From positions 17,342,446 through 17,406,445 of the forward strand of contig NC_083590.1 of the NCBI RefSeq assembly GCF_027579695.1: a DNA stretch of 64,000 nucleotides. Direction: 5' to 3'. Below, in pieces: positions 20,280 to 32,940 of this stretch. Source of the stretch: Neoarius graeffei. Its lineage: Eukaryota > Chordata > Actinopteri > Siluriformes > Ariidae. Under the pieces are notes generated by a model. The model worked only from the letters and a program-made list of their open reading frames with translations. It made no database searches and was not told the DNA's origin. Position 1 is the stretch's first letter, and each line of letters opens with the position of its first letter. The position numbers and the translations under genes are program-made.

Positions 20280-21959
20280 TTAAAGCTGCAGTCAGTAGGA
20301 ATGAGAATAGGTTGAAAATTTGAACGAGTGCAACTTCCAGGTCCCTCCCTCTCCCTCTCTGCTGTACTCCAGCCCCGCCTCCAAAGCCCCTCCCTGCAGA
20401 GGAGGCTACCGTGCACGTGCAGGATGGCAACCATGGCAACTGAAGTTGTTTGATAACAGAAACTGTTGTGAACAGTGTTATATAAGCAGTAAAGCCCTTA
20501 TGAGAACATTGATCTGTGAAAGCACAGGCACACACATTTCAGGACAAACACCAAACCGATACAACTGCCTGGGCACTTCACAAAGATATTTTCAGCAACT
20601 TCTGTAGGTCAAACACTGACTAGCCCCGTCCCTCCCACTCTCCCACCTGGAGAGGAGAGTTACCTGACTGCTGTTCCCGCTGTTCATTTTCATACAGTTT
20701 CTTTTTCCTTTTTTCACTCCCTGAGGGATAACTCCGCTTCATCTTGCTAAGTTGATGCACATACACTGGGAATCTGATGTGCGCGAGCAGCGCGACGGAT
20801 GGTCACATCGTCACGTTTTGTTTTTTTTCCCACTGGGCCTCTATGAGTTTGCGGGGCCCTACGCAACGTGTGTAGTGTGCGTATTGGGTGAACCAGTACT
20901 GTTTCAAATAAACAACACCAACCAGTAGCCTGACAAACAATACCAACAAGCTAACGTTAGCTTGATTGTAACATCACAGTAACATGAGATCTGTGCTACA
21001 GAGTGTTTCTGTAACTGTTACCATTTTAGCTTTGTGGTTAATTTTTTTTCAACAATCAAATCAAGCATACATCAAGCAGGGGTAATTACCTGTCAAGAAG
21101 AAACATTGCTACCTAGTCATCTTTTTGAACCCTTTCAGGTGTTCAAAAGTGAAAGCATGTGGTGGTGATGTTGGGTCCTGTCCACAGCATGTGCACGAGC
21201 CAAGCAGTGATTGACATGACACTTCGTCAGGCACACCCCCACACTCTAATTGGTTGTTTTGATTTGGGCACACTGTAAAAAATTTTACGGGCGGGTGTTG
21301 ATTGAACATAGATTTTACATATCATTTGACTCAGAAATGTCATTTTCACTTACAACCAACTAAACCAGGTCGGCCTAATACACTTTCTCTCATTGTGATA
21401 TCATGTTGAGCTATCAAGAATTTTAACATCCAAATATCAAAGATATCCTTGTTGATAGAACTAGCTGCAACCTGTTGCAACACTGCATGTTGGTATCCTT
21501 GTTGGTAGAACCAATGACGCATATATACACGTGCTGTATCACTGTAAAAAAAAAGTGACCATCTCAACTTAAATTTTCTAGGCAACATGATGCAAGAGAA
21601 TTTTGTGTTGAGATGGTCAACAACAAAAGGTAAGTTGGTTGAACTCAAATTTAAACACGAAAATTCTTCTTAAGTCAACAAGGATTTCTGAGTTGAAATT
21701 TGAGTTCAACCAAGGTACTATTTGTTGTTGACAATCTCAACTCAAAATTCTCTTGCATCATGTTGCCTAGAAAATTTAAGTTGAGATGGTCACTTTTTTT
21801 TTTTACAGTGCATGGTGGATTCTTGCAACTGGCATTAGGAGTACTAGATGAAGCTAGAGGAGCCTGATTTTTGATGAGATTACTGTCAGGGCATAGTGAC
21901 AGTTTCAGCAATGATGAAAAAAAAAGCTATTTTATAAAGGTTACCTACTGCAGCTTTAA
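20280..21959. mobile_element. Non-autonomous DNA transposon with TTAAAGCTGCAG termini
   Basis: The left end, TTAAAGCTGCAGTCAGTAGG, is mirrored by CCTACTGCAGCTTTAA ending at 21959. It contains a separate foldback MITE at 21540-21810. No transposase frame is seen. A G+C-richer part at 20330-20700 has open frames without known domains. Confidence 0.65.
21540..21810. mobile_element. Foldback MITE, CACTGTAAAAA termini
   Basis: The left half (CACTGTAAAAAAAAAGTGAC, then CATCTCAACTTAAATTTTCT) is repeated in reverse complement at 21690-21810 almost without change. About 110 bp per arm leaves little loop sequence. It encodes nothing. Confidence 0.9.
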
Positions 21960-22894
21960 ATAATGACACATTATTTCCTGTTCTCGCCTACTTTATAGTA
22001 TCTATAAACAGCCATTCTGCCATTGAAATTTTTTCCTGTGCTGGAAAGCTGATGGTTACAAAGCACTGGCACTTGAGACTCTTATAATAAATGATAAATA
22101 AACATCTCCTTACAAACAAATTCACCACATCAACGATGATTATCAATGTTTTTTTTTCTATAGAAAATTAAATCCACACCTTCTGACCAATTGGGATCAA
22201 GAATTCAGTGGTGCTGTGATATAATTCTCCTGTTTCTACATGGTTGGTTATTGACATAAATAAAAACTGCAGTCATGTGGAATAAAACGTGTCTTCATAT
22301 CAATGCGCTTGTAAGCTAGGGTTAGGGTTAGAGTGTTTGAGTGTGTATACTGCACCTGAGCATTGATATTCCTGATCGTTTATGTTCCTGAGATTCCTCG
22401 GTTTCTCCCAATTTGCGTATTCACCTTCTATTGAAACCTTATCTCCTGTATTCTCATATAAATCAAAATTCCTGTCCATTCTTCTCTCTACAGTATACCT
22501 GAGTTGCAGTGCTGTGTGTATATTCTCTCGAATAGGATTAGATTCCAATGGTATCTAAAGTGTTTCCGGCTCTCAAATTGTTGGCGTCATGTGTGTTTGT
22601 GCGTCTGCATGCCAATGATATTTTTACATACAGGATGGAGGAAGTGCAACTTTGGCCATAAATTCTTCAGCAGACATGCAAGTGATCTTGCAAAAACTTC
22701 CTGTATGTGTAAAGCTAGAATAGATGTGACACAGTCTATAAAATTCATCATTCAAACATCTTCAGGAAGCACTTTCTCCTGGTCAGGTTTGCGGTGGATT
22801 TGGATCCAATCCTATATGGGCAGCTTGAAAGATGACAAATGTATTTGAACATGAATTTCATCAATCTGAATTGTATATCACAATTATATGCTAC
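21960..22894. other. No gene seen
   Basis: AT-rich. A stretch near 22175-22210 (ACCTTCTGACCAATTGGGATC) resembles 55600-55625, a dispersed repeat end. Two TTAGGG-like units at 22317-22330 are too short to be a telomeric site. Confidence 0.5.
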
Positions 22895-22906
22895 ATTAAA
22901 TCCAAC

Positions 22907-23254
22907 TGGCGGTGTAGTGGTTAGCACTGTCGCCTCACAGCAAGAAGGTTCTGGGTTCGAGCCCAGTGACTGATGGGGGCCTTTCTGTGTGGAGTTTGCA
23001 TGTTCTTCCCATGTCTGCTTGGGGTTCCTCCAGGTGCTCCGGTTTCCCCCACAGTCCAAAGGCATGCAGGTTAGGCTAATTGGTGGCTCTAAATTGACTG
23101 TAGGTGTGAATGTGAGTGTGAATGGTTGTTTGTCTCTATGTGTCAGGCTTGCGATGATCTGGCGACTTGTCCAGGGTGTACCCCGCCTCTCGTCCATAGT
23201 CAGCTGGGATAGGCTCCAGCTTACACAGGATCAGCGGCTACAGATAATGGATGG
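22907..23254 (+). mobile_element. SINE copy 5 (GGAT-tail subfamily)
   Basis: TSD ATTAAATCCAAC at 22895-22906 and 23255-23266. The tail is GATAATGGATGG rather than GATGAGATGAG. It landed at the left edge of the Tc1-like element that begins at 23264. Confidence 0.9.
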
Positions 23255-23263
23255 ATTAAATCC

Positions 23264-24811
23264 AACCCCAAATCAGGAAAAGTTGAGATGATATGTTGAA
23301 ATTGAAACGAAAACTGAAAAGGGCCTAGGGCACAAGCCTAAGCTTAACACCTATGATCTCTGATCCCTCAGCCCAGAGATTATTTATTATTTGTAAATAA
23401 TCTTTGACCTGTATTGCACTCAAAACAATACACCAGCACATTATTTGATGCTTTACCTCATGAATTTTATTTTATTTTCCAAAATAAACACATTTCAAAA
23501 AAATTTGGGATGGTATTTACCACTTTATAATTTTTCCATTCCTTCTCACAATATTTACAAGATGTTTAGGGACTGAAGACACCAAGTGATGAAGTGTTTC
23601 AGCTATTATTTTGTCCCATTCTTCCTGCAAACAGGTTATAAGGTGTGTAACAGCACGGGGTCATCATTGTCATATTTTTTGTTTCAATATTCTCTATACA
23701 TTCTCTATTGGGGACAGACCCTCTTCTTCCATATCCACACTTTTGTAATGTGTACAGAATGTGGGTTTGCATTGTCTTGGTGAAATTTCCATGGAAAAGA
23801 TGTCGTCTTGAAGGCAGCATGTGTTGCTCCAAAACCTCAGTGTACTTTTCTGCATTAATGCTCCATCACAGAAGTGTAAGTTACCTTTGCCAAGGGCACT
23901 GACACAACCCCATACCATGACACACCCTGGCTTTTGGACTTGTTCCTGGTAACAGTCTGGATGGTTCTTTATGTCTTTGGTCTGGACCACACAGTGTCCA
24001 TTCATCTGACCACAATACACATTTCCACTGTGTGATGGTCCATCCCAGATGCCTCTGAGCCCAGAGAAGTCAACAACACTTCTGCACACAGTTAACATAA
24101 GGCTTCCTTTTTGCACAGTAAAGTTTTAACTGGTGTTTGTGGATGTAACTCTGTATTGTAGCTTGACAAAGGTTTGCCAAAATAATCTTGAGCCCATGTG
24201 GTTCTATCAGCTATAGATGAATGATGGTTCTTGATGCAGTGCCAGCTAAGGGATTGGAAATCACAGGTGTTCAGATTAGGTTTTAGCCCTTGCCCTTTAT
24301 GCATGGTAATTCCTCCAGATTTCTTGAATTGTTTATTTTCACTTATAAAATAATCACTTATTGAATCATCAATATGATGCACCATAGAGGGTCAAATATC
24401 CAAATCCCTTCCTATTTTTCTTTGAGGAACATTGTTTTTAAACAGTTCAATAATTTCCTCCTGCATTTGTTGACAAACTAGAGCTCCTCGGCCCATCTTT
24501 GCTCCTCAAAGACTTTCCTGAATACGGATTTTGTCCCAAATCATGATTACAATCACCTCTTGACATCACCTATTTCAAATCACATCATTATTTTAATTGT
24601 TTTACCTCGTCAGTAGCCCTAAATTTCCCTGTCACAACTTTTTTTGGAATGTGTTACAGGTCTGAAACACAAGAATGGATGTATATAAACAAATGAAATG
24701 AAGTTGGCCAACAAAACATGAAATAAAAGTCAATGTAAATTTAGAAATCACTGCTTCTTTTTTTAATTTCCATTTTCAATGCCATCCCAACCTTTTCTGA
24801 TTTGGGTTATA
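23264..24811 (-). mobile_element. Degenerate Tc1-like element
   Basis: The left end, CAACCCCAAATCAGGAAAAG, and right end, CTTTTCTGATTTGGGTTAT (inverted), define a copy of about 1.55 kb. The transposase runs on the minus strand in several broken frames. Confidence 0.8.
23694..24385 (-). pseudogene. Broken Tc1-type transposase
   Basis: Minus-strand pieces show Tc1 landmarks: a helix-turn-helix remnant (KKSGGITMHKGQG and CDFQSLSWHCIK) in the upstream frame, and VMVWGCVSALGKGNLHFCDG with LSPIENV downstream. Two frames and stops separate them, so it is inactive. Confidence 0.75.
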
Positions 24812-24889
24812 CATTTTATCCTACTGTGGTGCAATACTAAGTTTAGATTTTTGCCCATGATTTTCCCCCCTTTGTTTAGCACAGGGACG

Positions 24890-25005
24890 ACAAGCGAACT
24901 CAACATAGAAAGGCCCCAATCAGTCGTGAGTTTAAAACCCAGAATCTACTTGCTGTGAGGTGACAGTGCGAACCACTGCACCACTGTATTCCACCACTGT
25001 TGCCA
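24890..25005 (-). mobile_element. Degenerate SINE head fragment
   Basis: The minus strand shows the SINE 5' part (reverse complement of CTTGCTGTGAGGTGACAGTG and ACCACTGCACCACTG) with heavy decay. The body is missing. Confidence 0.6.
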
Positions 25006-25284
25006 TGTCCAAAACCCAACAACCCAAAGATAAAATGATATTTTGAGGGTTAAATCTCTTTTGGACATTTTTACAGACTATATGGTAGATCATGGATACG
25101 TTAGTATTATACCATTATTCTAAATCTTAATACTATGAATTACATGAAAAGAAATTTTAATCTCCACAGTATGAAAAAGGTCAAACGTGTGTGTATTTAA
25201 AGAGAACCACCAGGGGGAGCCAGTGTGGCTACGGGTAAGTGATCGTGACACAGCTTCTGTAAAAACACAACTTAACATACAAAG

Positions 25285-25658
25285 GTCTCATCTCATCTCA
25301 TTATCTGTAGCCGCTTTATCCTGTTCTACAGGGTCGCAGGCAAGCTGGAGCCTATCCCAGCTGACTACGGGCGAAAGGCGGGGTACAGCCTGGACAAGTC
25401 GCCAGGTCATCACAGGGCTGACATACAGACAACCATTCACACTCACATTCACACCTACGCTCAATTTAGAGTCACCAGTTAACCTAACCTGCATGTCTTT
25501 GGACTGTGGGGGAAACCGGAGCACCCGGAGGAAACCCACGCGGACACGGGGAGAACATGCAAACTCCGCACAGAAAGGCCCTTGCCGGCCACGGGGCTCG
25601 AACCCGGACCTTCTTGCTGTGAGGCGACAGTGCTAACCACTACACCACCATGCCGCCC
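25285..25658 (-). mobile_element. SINE copy 6 (GAGAT tail)
   Basis: Full-length minus-strand copy with TSD ACATACAAAG at 25275-25284 and 25659-25668. The small internal deletion in the core (ACATACAGACAACC) is private to this copy. Confidence 0.9.
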
Positions 25659-25668
25659 ACATACAAAG

Positions 25669-26386
25669 ATTAAAAAAAAAAAAACCTTTATGCATATGCT
25701 CAGTCCTGAGATTAGAAATTTAATCGAGATGCCACATAAAATCAGATCAAACATCTGGAATTTCATTCCGTTACAGGTACATGCATAGTAACACTTTTTT
25801 AAACATTATTTTCCTACTGTCAAGATGAAATGATGAAATTCAGTCCAATATTTCAAGTGTAAATCCTCTTTCCATCATTTTCATCAAAATAAAAAACAAC
25901 AACATTTCAACAGACAATTCCTGCGGTCGGAGAAACAAAACAAAACAAAAAGGTCCTTGATTTATAATACTGCTAATGATCCATTTTCTAAAAAGTATTG
26001 CATTAGGATCCAAGTTTCAGAAAGAGAGAACAAAGAAAGAAAAAGAGAGCAAACACGTACAAGTACTTTTCTTTTCTGCATGAGTGAAACATAATCCAAA
26101 GAAAATGAACATACTGAAGTATAAATAATTGTAAAAAACATCAAAGACAAACTAGAATCTATTGAATGTTTATAAGTATGTGACATTATTTGTTGCAAAA
26201 AACATCCTTAATGCTTAATTTTCTGCTTTTTTTTTGTAAAATTCCCAAACAGGCTAAATAAGTAGCCTTGCTGTGAGCTTTGTGCTATTGTCAAACAAAA
26301 TGACTGTTTATGACATTTTATCTTAAATCTATATAAAGCCGGTTTTACACTGTACATAATCAGCCTTCTTTTAACATGATTACTTG
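25669..26386. other. No gene; possible far ZFPM2 3' sequence
   Basis: AT-rich and downstream of ZFPM2 on its strand. I could not place a polyadenylation site. No repeat family was recognised. Confidence 0.35.
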
Positions 26387-26390
26387 TTAA

Positions 26391-27274
26391 GGCCTGGTCC
26401 CACAACACCGATAACTATAACTATAAATAAATGGGTCCGCTGCAGTTTATGTGGTCGGTGCTCACACCAGACCGATAACGATCCCTATAGCCCAGGCCTG
26501 GGTTTATCCGTATCAGTGAGCTTGCTTCTCGAGCCATTTTTCCAGGCCTGGACCTGATCTGATAAAACATCTGACCAATCAGGTAATTGTTTACATGTGA
26601 CGTTGTCTGAGCACATGCTATTTTTCCCCGGGAATCTTTGTACATCCTTGTTGGATCATCAAGTCACAGAATAGGGATTCACGGAAAACAAAAAATATAA
26701 TACAAAGCACGGATCTTTTATTCACGGACATGTGATTTTCCATGAAATATCAATAGTAAATTAATAAAGTAAACATATAAATGCAGGTAAGGTATTTTAA
26801 TTATGAACTTCAGCAGTCCAAACATTTAATTGTTTTAGACTTCTTAATTTTATAGCCATGATGCATCATCCGTAAGAAATCAGTAACCAATCTGTAATGT
26901 ACTGAAACGTCCGTGACCAATCTGTAAATTATTAGCATCCTTGATGTATGTGTTAAAATCCGTAACCACTCCATATTTTGTATCCTTTTTAATTATATTT
27001 CTGTAATTCGTGACCTATCCGTATTTTATCAACCACCGGAGTGTGTACATGGGTTGTTTTGGAGTCCAAGCTGTACAGTACGACCCGGAATAATGTGCTA
27101 CTACTTGGAAAAAACTTCCATGACTAAGTGGCATGCATTTATTTCCCTGAGTGTCAGGACCAAGCGATATTATAGTGGGGATTATAGTTGTGGTGTTTCT
27201 GCTCCAGACTAGAACTAAATTCAGGCAGGGGGATAGTCAGAGTTGGAGTTATCGGTGTTGTGGGACCAGGGCCT
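26391..27274. mobile_element. MITE with GGCCTGGTCCCACAACACCG termini
   Basis: The left end, GGCCTGGTCCCACAACACCG (26391), matches the right end inverted (CGGTGTTGTGGGACCAGGGCC, ending 27274). Flanks are TTAA on the left and TAAA on the right. No transposase is visible. It probably belongs to a hAT or TTAA-targeting group, not decided. Confidence 0.75.
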
Positions 27275-27549
27275 AAAACTGTACGAGATGCTCTGAATAA
27301 AATCTTTGCTGAATTCTATAACAGGAACTGTTCACCATGTAAGATTATATGATTGGATCCTGTAATGTTCAAGATGTGATTAAAGAACATGACTACATTC
27401 CTGTGGCATTGATCAATGTGATCCAGATCTGTTCAGTAAACAGACAATTTACATTTACATTTATGGCATTTTCCCTTCTCCAGAGTGATTTAAACATAAA
27501 CAAGCGGACATAAACATAAAAAAAAACCCACCAACATTCTTCAGAGCAA

Positions 27550-27813
27550 AAAAGCAAAGAGAGTCCCATATACGTTTTCGTACATTGGGGGAGTGCCTGT
27601 TAGAGAGCACACTCGTCCTGGGCCATCGGCATAGTGAGGTAGGGTGGCCAGTTCCTTTCCTCGCCGCCCTTAGCTTCCCCAGTGTTTCCACCAGGTCCCC
27701 ATTCACTGCTGGGTGGACAGGGAGCGAGCCCCAGATCCCCGTCGAGCCGAGGCTCGACCCGGGGATCGTTCGCTTAGCGGTCGAGCGCTCTAACCACTTG
27801 GCCACCTGCGCTC
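27550..27813 (-). mobile_element. Second type of tRNA-derived SINE
   Basis: The minus strand begins GGAGCGCAGGTGGCCAAGTG with an A-box-like TGGCCAAGTGGTTAGAGC and a B-box-like GGGTCGAGCC. It is flanked by a perfect 15-bp TSD, CATTCTTCAGAGCAA, at 27535-27549 and 27814-27828. The minus-strand open frame within it (27461-27805) is an artefact. It landed in an older repeat (27445-27534, including CATTTACATTTATGGCATTT). Confidence 0.85.
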
Positions 27814-27828
27814 CATTCTTCAGAGCAA

Positions 27829-28303
27829 GATTGAGGTAATAAGGATATTTTCTGTCCTATCGTATGTTTTGTTTATGTTTTAACATTGCCACTAGCTATG
27901 TCTAGCTATCCTGTTAGTTCGGAGCCATCCTCCTAGTGGTGGCTTTTAGACGAGCATCATAGCACATTACCGGAACTTTGTTGCCAGCCTTCTTTGGTTT
28001 CAGTGACAATGACCATGTCACATTAAGCCTTTGAAGACCATCGACCACAACTTACAAGCAAAGAATTATTTTTTGTAAAGCACGTAAAAGCACAACAGCA
28101 AAATTGGCCAAAAATTGTACAGTGTAAAGTCGGATTTCGTTCAGTGCTTGATTTTTTTTTTTAAATTAAATAAATACGTCACAAAGAGCCAAAAATACCA
28201 CACACAACAAATATATTCACTATTAAACCACTGGAAGATAAAGTCTCCTGATTTGATTGTCCTCTTGCTGTCGTATAAACATCTGAGACGCAGTATCAAG
28301 GTC
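27829..28303. other. Probable ZFPM2 3' UTR
   Basis: This directly follows the ZFPM2 stop codon on the minus strand and is free of recognised repeats. No definite polyadenylation signal was found, so its extent is unknown. Confidence 0.45.
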
Positions 28304-30522
28304 TCATTTAACATGCTCGGTAGCATGAGCCGAGCAATAAAACTTTTTGTGAGTTATAAAGTTTGACAAGTTGTTGAACTGGATATCACAGGGACAGCAG
28401 TATTTACTGTTAAGTGCTGCCGAGAGCGATCCACCTGAACTCCCTTTCAAGCTTGAGATCTCCTCCATTTTGAAGGCTGGTGAAGAAGAGATACTCTCTC
28501 TAGGTTTTGTGGCTCCTTCTTGATCTGGAGTACAAGCCGTGAAGGGGACATTTGAGGTTGATGTGCTGCAAGACTCGTTTCCTGGATTGTCATCACCCAG
28601 GAGACTGGAGTTTAATAACTTTATTTTTGGGTTGTCCACATTTTCAGAGCCAACATGGCTGCCGTCTGGCATTGGTTGCTCTTTTTCACCTTCAGTGCCC
28701 TCGTTTGGGCTTTGCCTCCTCTCATTTTGTGGAGCAAAAACCCCTGTGGCATAGTCAGCAGGTTTAATCTCATAGTATGGCCAGATCTGTTCATCTGGTC
28801 TGATTTTCTTAGCACCACCGGGATAGTTATCAAAATTCATCATGTTGTCTTCATCCTTTACAGACGGCTGCTTTTCAGCAGACATAGAAGTACTGACACT
28901 TTGAACTGAATGCTCAGTACTGAAACTATCTGGGGCATTTCCATTACTGGAACCTTCTTCCTTTATGTTTGGTGTTTTGTTCTCCATGACCTGGGCACCT
29001 GGGCAGAAGTTCTGTTTGTGGCTCAGGTAGTCCTCGACTTTGTTGAAGCTAATTTTACACATTGTGCATTCGTGGTAGTCCAGGATTCCTGAAACTTGTC
29101 CAAACTGTGTTGTGCATTTTTTACTCAGATCTATCGGCGCATCACCTTCCTCTTGAGCTATTGCATTACACTTTGATGCAAGAGCTGATTTTGTGACTGT
29201 CAAAGAAGGTTCAGGATGCTTTGGAAACAAACCCTGGATCATGTTGTACCGTTGATGAAGCACATCCTTAAGACTCTCTACTGTATCCTGGGACATATAG
29301 GAACTACTGATAGGACAGGATTGAGACACCACGGGATCAGGACTTGGCATCTTTCTTCTCTTTCGGGTACGAAATGATTTCTGGATGTGTTTGTTGTTCA
29401 ATGCTCGTTTTGCAGGCGGATCGTGACGGGAGGCACAATAGTACTGCTTGTGCACCATGTAGGTCTCATGCCGACTGAACGTGATCTTACACGCCTCACA
29501 CGTTTTTTGATTGTGGTCCAGCTCACTCTCTGATGCTTTTGGACTCTTTGAATCTAACATGATGTTGTTTGGTTGTTCCTCCGCATCGCATGGCGGTGAC
29601 GCTTTTTTACCACTCAGTGGAAATTCCTCACTTGCTTTTCCTCCTGCACTGAAAGGATCAATTAGAGATGTGTTGAACTGAGTGGGATTATGAGGTTTAA
29701 CCTCAAACTGGTGGCCAGCATTCAGGATGCTAGCTAAGCCACCCCCAGCTTTCGGACTCACTGCGGCTTTGTCCAAAATGCCGTAATCATGAGATTTGCT
29801 CATGTGTTGCCAGCGACCGTTACAGTAATGCTTCTTGTGCACTAAATAATTATCAAGGTTGCTAAATGTAATGTTGCATTCGAAGCACATTGCTCCTTTT
29901 GGAACCAGTGCACCATACATAACCGGGGGGAAACTGGTGCCTCCGTGACGTAGCCTGCGATGGACCAGCTCTGACATTTTAGCCAGTATTTCGGAAGCCT
30001 GTGGGACTGCGGGTATATCCTGTGAGAATGGCACAGGAGACAGGAAGGGTGGCACGGGAAATGCTGGGGTCATATGATTCTGGATCGGAGAAGAAGCCAA
30101 ACGAGGGCTGGATGGCTCTGATTTTACTCTACTGGATGAAAAACCCGCTTTGATTCCAGGCCCGACTTCAGCCTTGCTAGCTCCCTGCACTTGTTCGCTC
30201 TTCTCTTGCTCCATATTTTGATGAACTGGACTTTCCACAATGCTTTTATGAGCTTTCGGACTTGCAACACCAAGAGACTCTAAGGGCTCGGTCTGATTCT
30301 CTTTCATAGATTTGCTCTCCAGACCATTATGTCTGTGAATCTCCTGGTGTTTTGATAGATCTTGAGGTGTCTGGAAGGTGAAGTGGCACTGACTGCACCG
30401 GAGTCCTGTTTGAGACAGGTGAGTGAGGATGTGGGGCTGAAGGACCATCAGTGTGTCAGCAGTGTAGTCACAAATTGTGCATTTCAGACTGCTTCCAGGA
30501 GATGTCTCATCAGTCTTGAAAG
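28304..30522 (-). CDS. zfpm2: ZFPM2 (FOG2) terminal exon
   Basis: FOG2 is a nuclear multi-zinc-finger cofactor that binds the N-terminal finger of GATA factors and represses or modulates their targets in heart and gonad. The acceptor (CTGTCCAG, exon from 30522) is followed by 739 codons to the stop at 28304. In order it has two C2H2-like fingers (CTICDYT..., CSQCHFTFQT...), a Ser/Pro region with KSEPSSPRLASSP, C2HC fingers CFECNITF...HYC and CEACKITF...YYC, a basic RTRKRRK patch, the CtBP-binding PIDLSKK, and C2HC fingers CTMCKISF...NFC and CCPCDIQF...FYC. It ends AEHVK-like (TEHVK), as in vertebrate FOG proteins. The finger sequences and PHIL-to-QASEILAKMSELVHRR block fit FOG2 better than FOG1. 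It is shorter than mammalian FOG2 in the linkers, so it may be either fish paralogue (a or b). The ATG at 30547 is intronic and not used. Confidence 0.96.
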
Positions 30523-30879
30523 CTGGACAGGTGAAAAAAAAGGACAACCTATAAATATGCTACACAATATACAATCTAGAACCAATTTTGTCTCCCATAC
30601 ACATTTTAGTGTGCTTTCTGCTTTAATGCACCTTAAATACAGTACAACTCCAACACACACAAGTAAAGCATAAAACACTTCAGGATTTCAGAGTTATACA
30701 AAAATAATCAATGACAGGGTTGTGTGATGCAACCTGACATGAAGTGGAGTTACTGATACCACTCTGAAGTTGATTATTTTCCTATACAGAACTGAAGGGA
30801 CGGAAGTGAAAACCTGTCCTCTAGATTTGATCAGAAGGGATTGTTAAAAAAAAATATATATATATAAAATCCTCCTCAC

Positions 30880-31104
30880 CAGAATGTGTGGACAGGTGCA
30901 TTTTGAGAGCCTGTGGACCCAGGAAGCTCATGTTGCATTGTGGGTAAGTGCAGGTACGGGGCATCTGATGGTTCGTGTTGGTCTGTTTCTCTGAAGCCAG
31001 CTCGGTTTCCCTCGGCCGTCCACTGCAGTAGTACATGAGGTGAGCTTGGAGGTTCCTCTCACTCCTGAACCAGATCCCACATGTCTTACAGGGGTAAATA
31101 TCTT
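30880..31104 (-). CDS. zfpm2: ZFPM2 penultimate coding exon (fingers 1-2)
   Basis: 225-bp exon with acceptor TTTGTAG at 31105-31111 and donor G/GTGAGG at 30880/30879. It encodes the first C2HC finger, [22 protein letters not shown], and a C2H2 finger, [10 protein letters not shown]...MHLSTH. Its phases fit both neighbours: the 5' side completes the split AAA codon from 35527, and the 3' side completes the codon opened before 30522. The intron to the terminal exon is 357 bp. Confidence 0.95.
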
Positions 31105-31339
31105 CTACAAAAAAAAAAATAATAATAATAAAAAAACAACAACAACAAGGTCATGCAGGTGGGAAAATTCTGGTTAAAAACAAAGTGTCCTCTTTAGCAA
31201 CTTCATCTGTTTTGATTTGAGACAAGCTGCATTGTTGTTCTGGTTACATTTTAAAATATGTAAACATATAGTAAAACCCTTTTGGGTCATGCTGTTTAAG
31301 GAAAATAATCAACAATGTGGTGAAAAAATGGAGTGATGT

Positions 31340-32940
31340 TACAGTGGTGTTTGAAAACTTGTGAACCCTTTAGAATTTTCTATATTTCTGAATAAATATG
31401 ACCTAAAACATCATCAGATTTTCACACAAGTCCTAAAAGTAGATAAAAGGAACCCAGTTAAACAAATGAGACAAAAATATTATACTTGGTCATTTATTTA
31501 TTGAGGAAAATGATCCAATATTACATATCTGTGAGTGGCAAAAGTATGTGAACCTTTGCTTTCAGTATCTGGTGTGACCCCCTTGTGCAGCAATAACTGC
31601 AACTAAACATTTCCAGTAAGTGTTGATCAGTCCTGCACACCGGCTTGGAGGAATTTTAGCCCATTCCTCCGTACAGAACAGCTTCAACTCTGGGATGTTG
31701 GTGGATTTCCTCACATGAACTGCTCGTTTCAGGTCCTTCCACAACATTGAAGGTCGGGACTTTGACTTGGCCATTCCAAAACATTCACTTTATTCTTCTT
31801 TAACCATTCTTTGGTAGAACGACTTGTGTGCTTAGGGTTGTTGTCTTGCTGCATGACCCACCTTCTCTTGGAGATTCAGTTCATGGACAGATGTCCTGAC
31901 ATTTTCCTTTAGAATTTGCTGGTATAATTCAGAATTCATTGTTCTATCCATGCTGGCAAGCTGTCCTGGCCCAGATGCAGCAAAACAGGCCCAAACCATG
32001 ATACTACCACCACCATGTTTCACAAATGGGATAAGTTTCTCATGCTGGAATAAAGTGTTTTCCTTTCTCCAAACATAACACTTCTCATTTAAACCAAAAG
32101 TTTTATTTTGGTCTCATCTGTCCACAAAACATTTTTCCAATATCCTTCTGGCTTGTCCACGTGATCTTTAGCAAACTGCAGATGAGCAGCAATGGTTTTT
32201 TGGAAAGCAGTGGCTTTCTCCTTGCAACCCTGCCATGCACGTCATTGTTGTTCAGTGTTCTCCTGATGGTGAGCTCATGAGCATTAACATTAGCCAATGT
32301 GAGAGAGGCCCTCAGTTGCTTAGAAGTTACCCTGGGGTCCTTTGTGACCTCGCCGACTATTACACGCCTTGCCCTTGGAGTGAGCTTTGTTGGTCTACCA
32401 CTCCCAGGGAGGGTAACGATGGTCTTGAATTTCCTCCATTTGTACACAATCTGTCTGACTGTGGATTGGTGGAGTTCAAACTCTTTAGAGATGGTTTTGT
32501 AACCTTTTCCAGCCTGATGAGCATCAACAATGCTTTTTCTGAGGTCCTCAGAAATCTCCTTTGTTCGTGCCTTGATACACTTCCACAAACACGTTGTGAA
32601 GATCAGATTTTGATAGATCCCTGTTCTTTAAATAAAACAGGGTGCCCACTCACACCTGATTGTCATCCCATTGATTGAAAACACCTGCCTCTAATTTCAC
32701 CTTCAAATTAACTGTTAATCCTAGAGGTTCACATATTTTTGCCACTCACAGATATGTAATATTGGATCATTTTCCTCAATAAATAAATGACCAAGTACAA
32801 TATTTTTGTCTCATTTGTTTAATTGGGTTGTCCTTATCTACTTTTAGGACTTGCCTGAAAATCTGATGATGTTTTAGGTCATATTTATGCAGAAATATAG
32901 AAAATTCTAAAGGGTTCACAAACTTTCAAGCACCACCGTA
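31340..32940 (-). mobile_element. Tc1-like element, family A, copy 1
   Basis: It starts TACAGTGGTGTTTGAAAAC and ends CTTTCAAGCACCACCGTA, with TA at both ends. It fills part of the ZFPM2 intron between 31104 and 35527. The transposase on the minus strand is broken by frameshifts. Confidence 0.92.
31562..32588 (-). pseudogene. Tc1 transposase, frameshifted (family A copy 1)
   Basis: The first frame (32588-32103) has the paired-like helix-turn-helix (SKEFELHQSTVRQIVYKW, then a GRPTKL hook). Later frames carry HGGGSIMVWACFAASGPG (32023-31832) and the C-terminal CAGLINTYWK block (31774-31562). At least two frameshifts separate these, and the part with the second catalytic Asp is out of frame. Confidence 0.88.

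Noticed and set aside
22316-22331. Telomere-like GGGTTAGGGTTAG
   Set aside because: It is only two units, within chance expectation for this much sequence.
28304-30547. Assignment to ZFPM1 (FOG1)
   Set aside because: The finger sequences, the QASEILAKMSELVHRR block and the C-terminus fit FOG2 better. This judgement is from memory and an alignment should confirm it.
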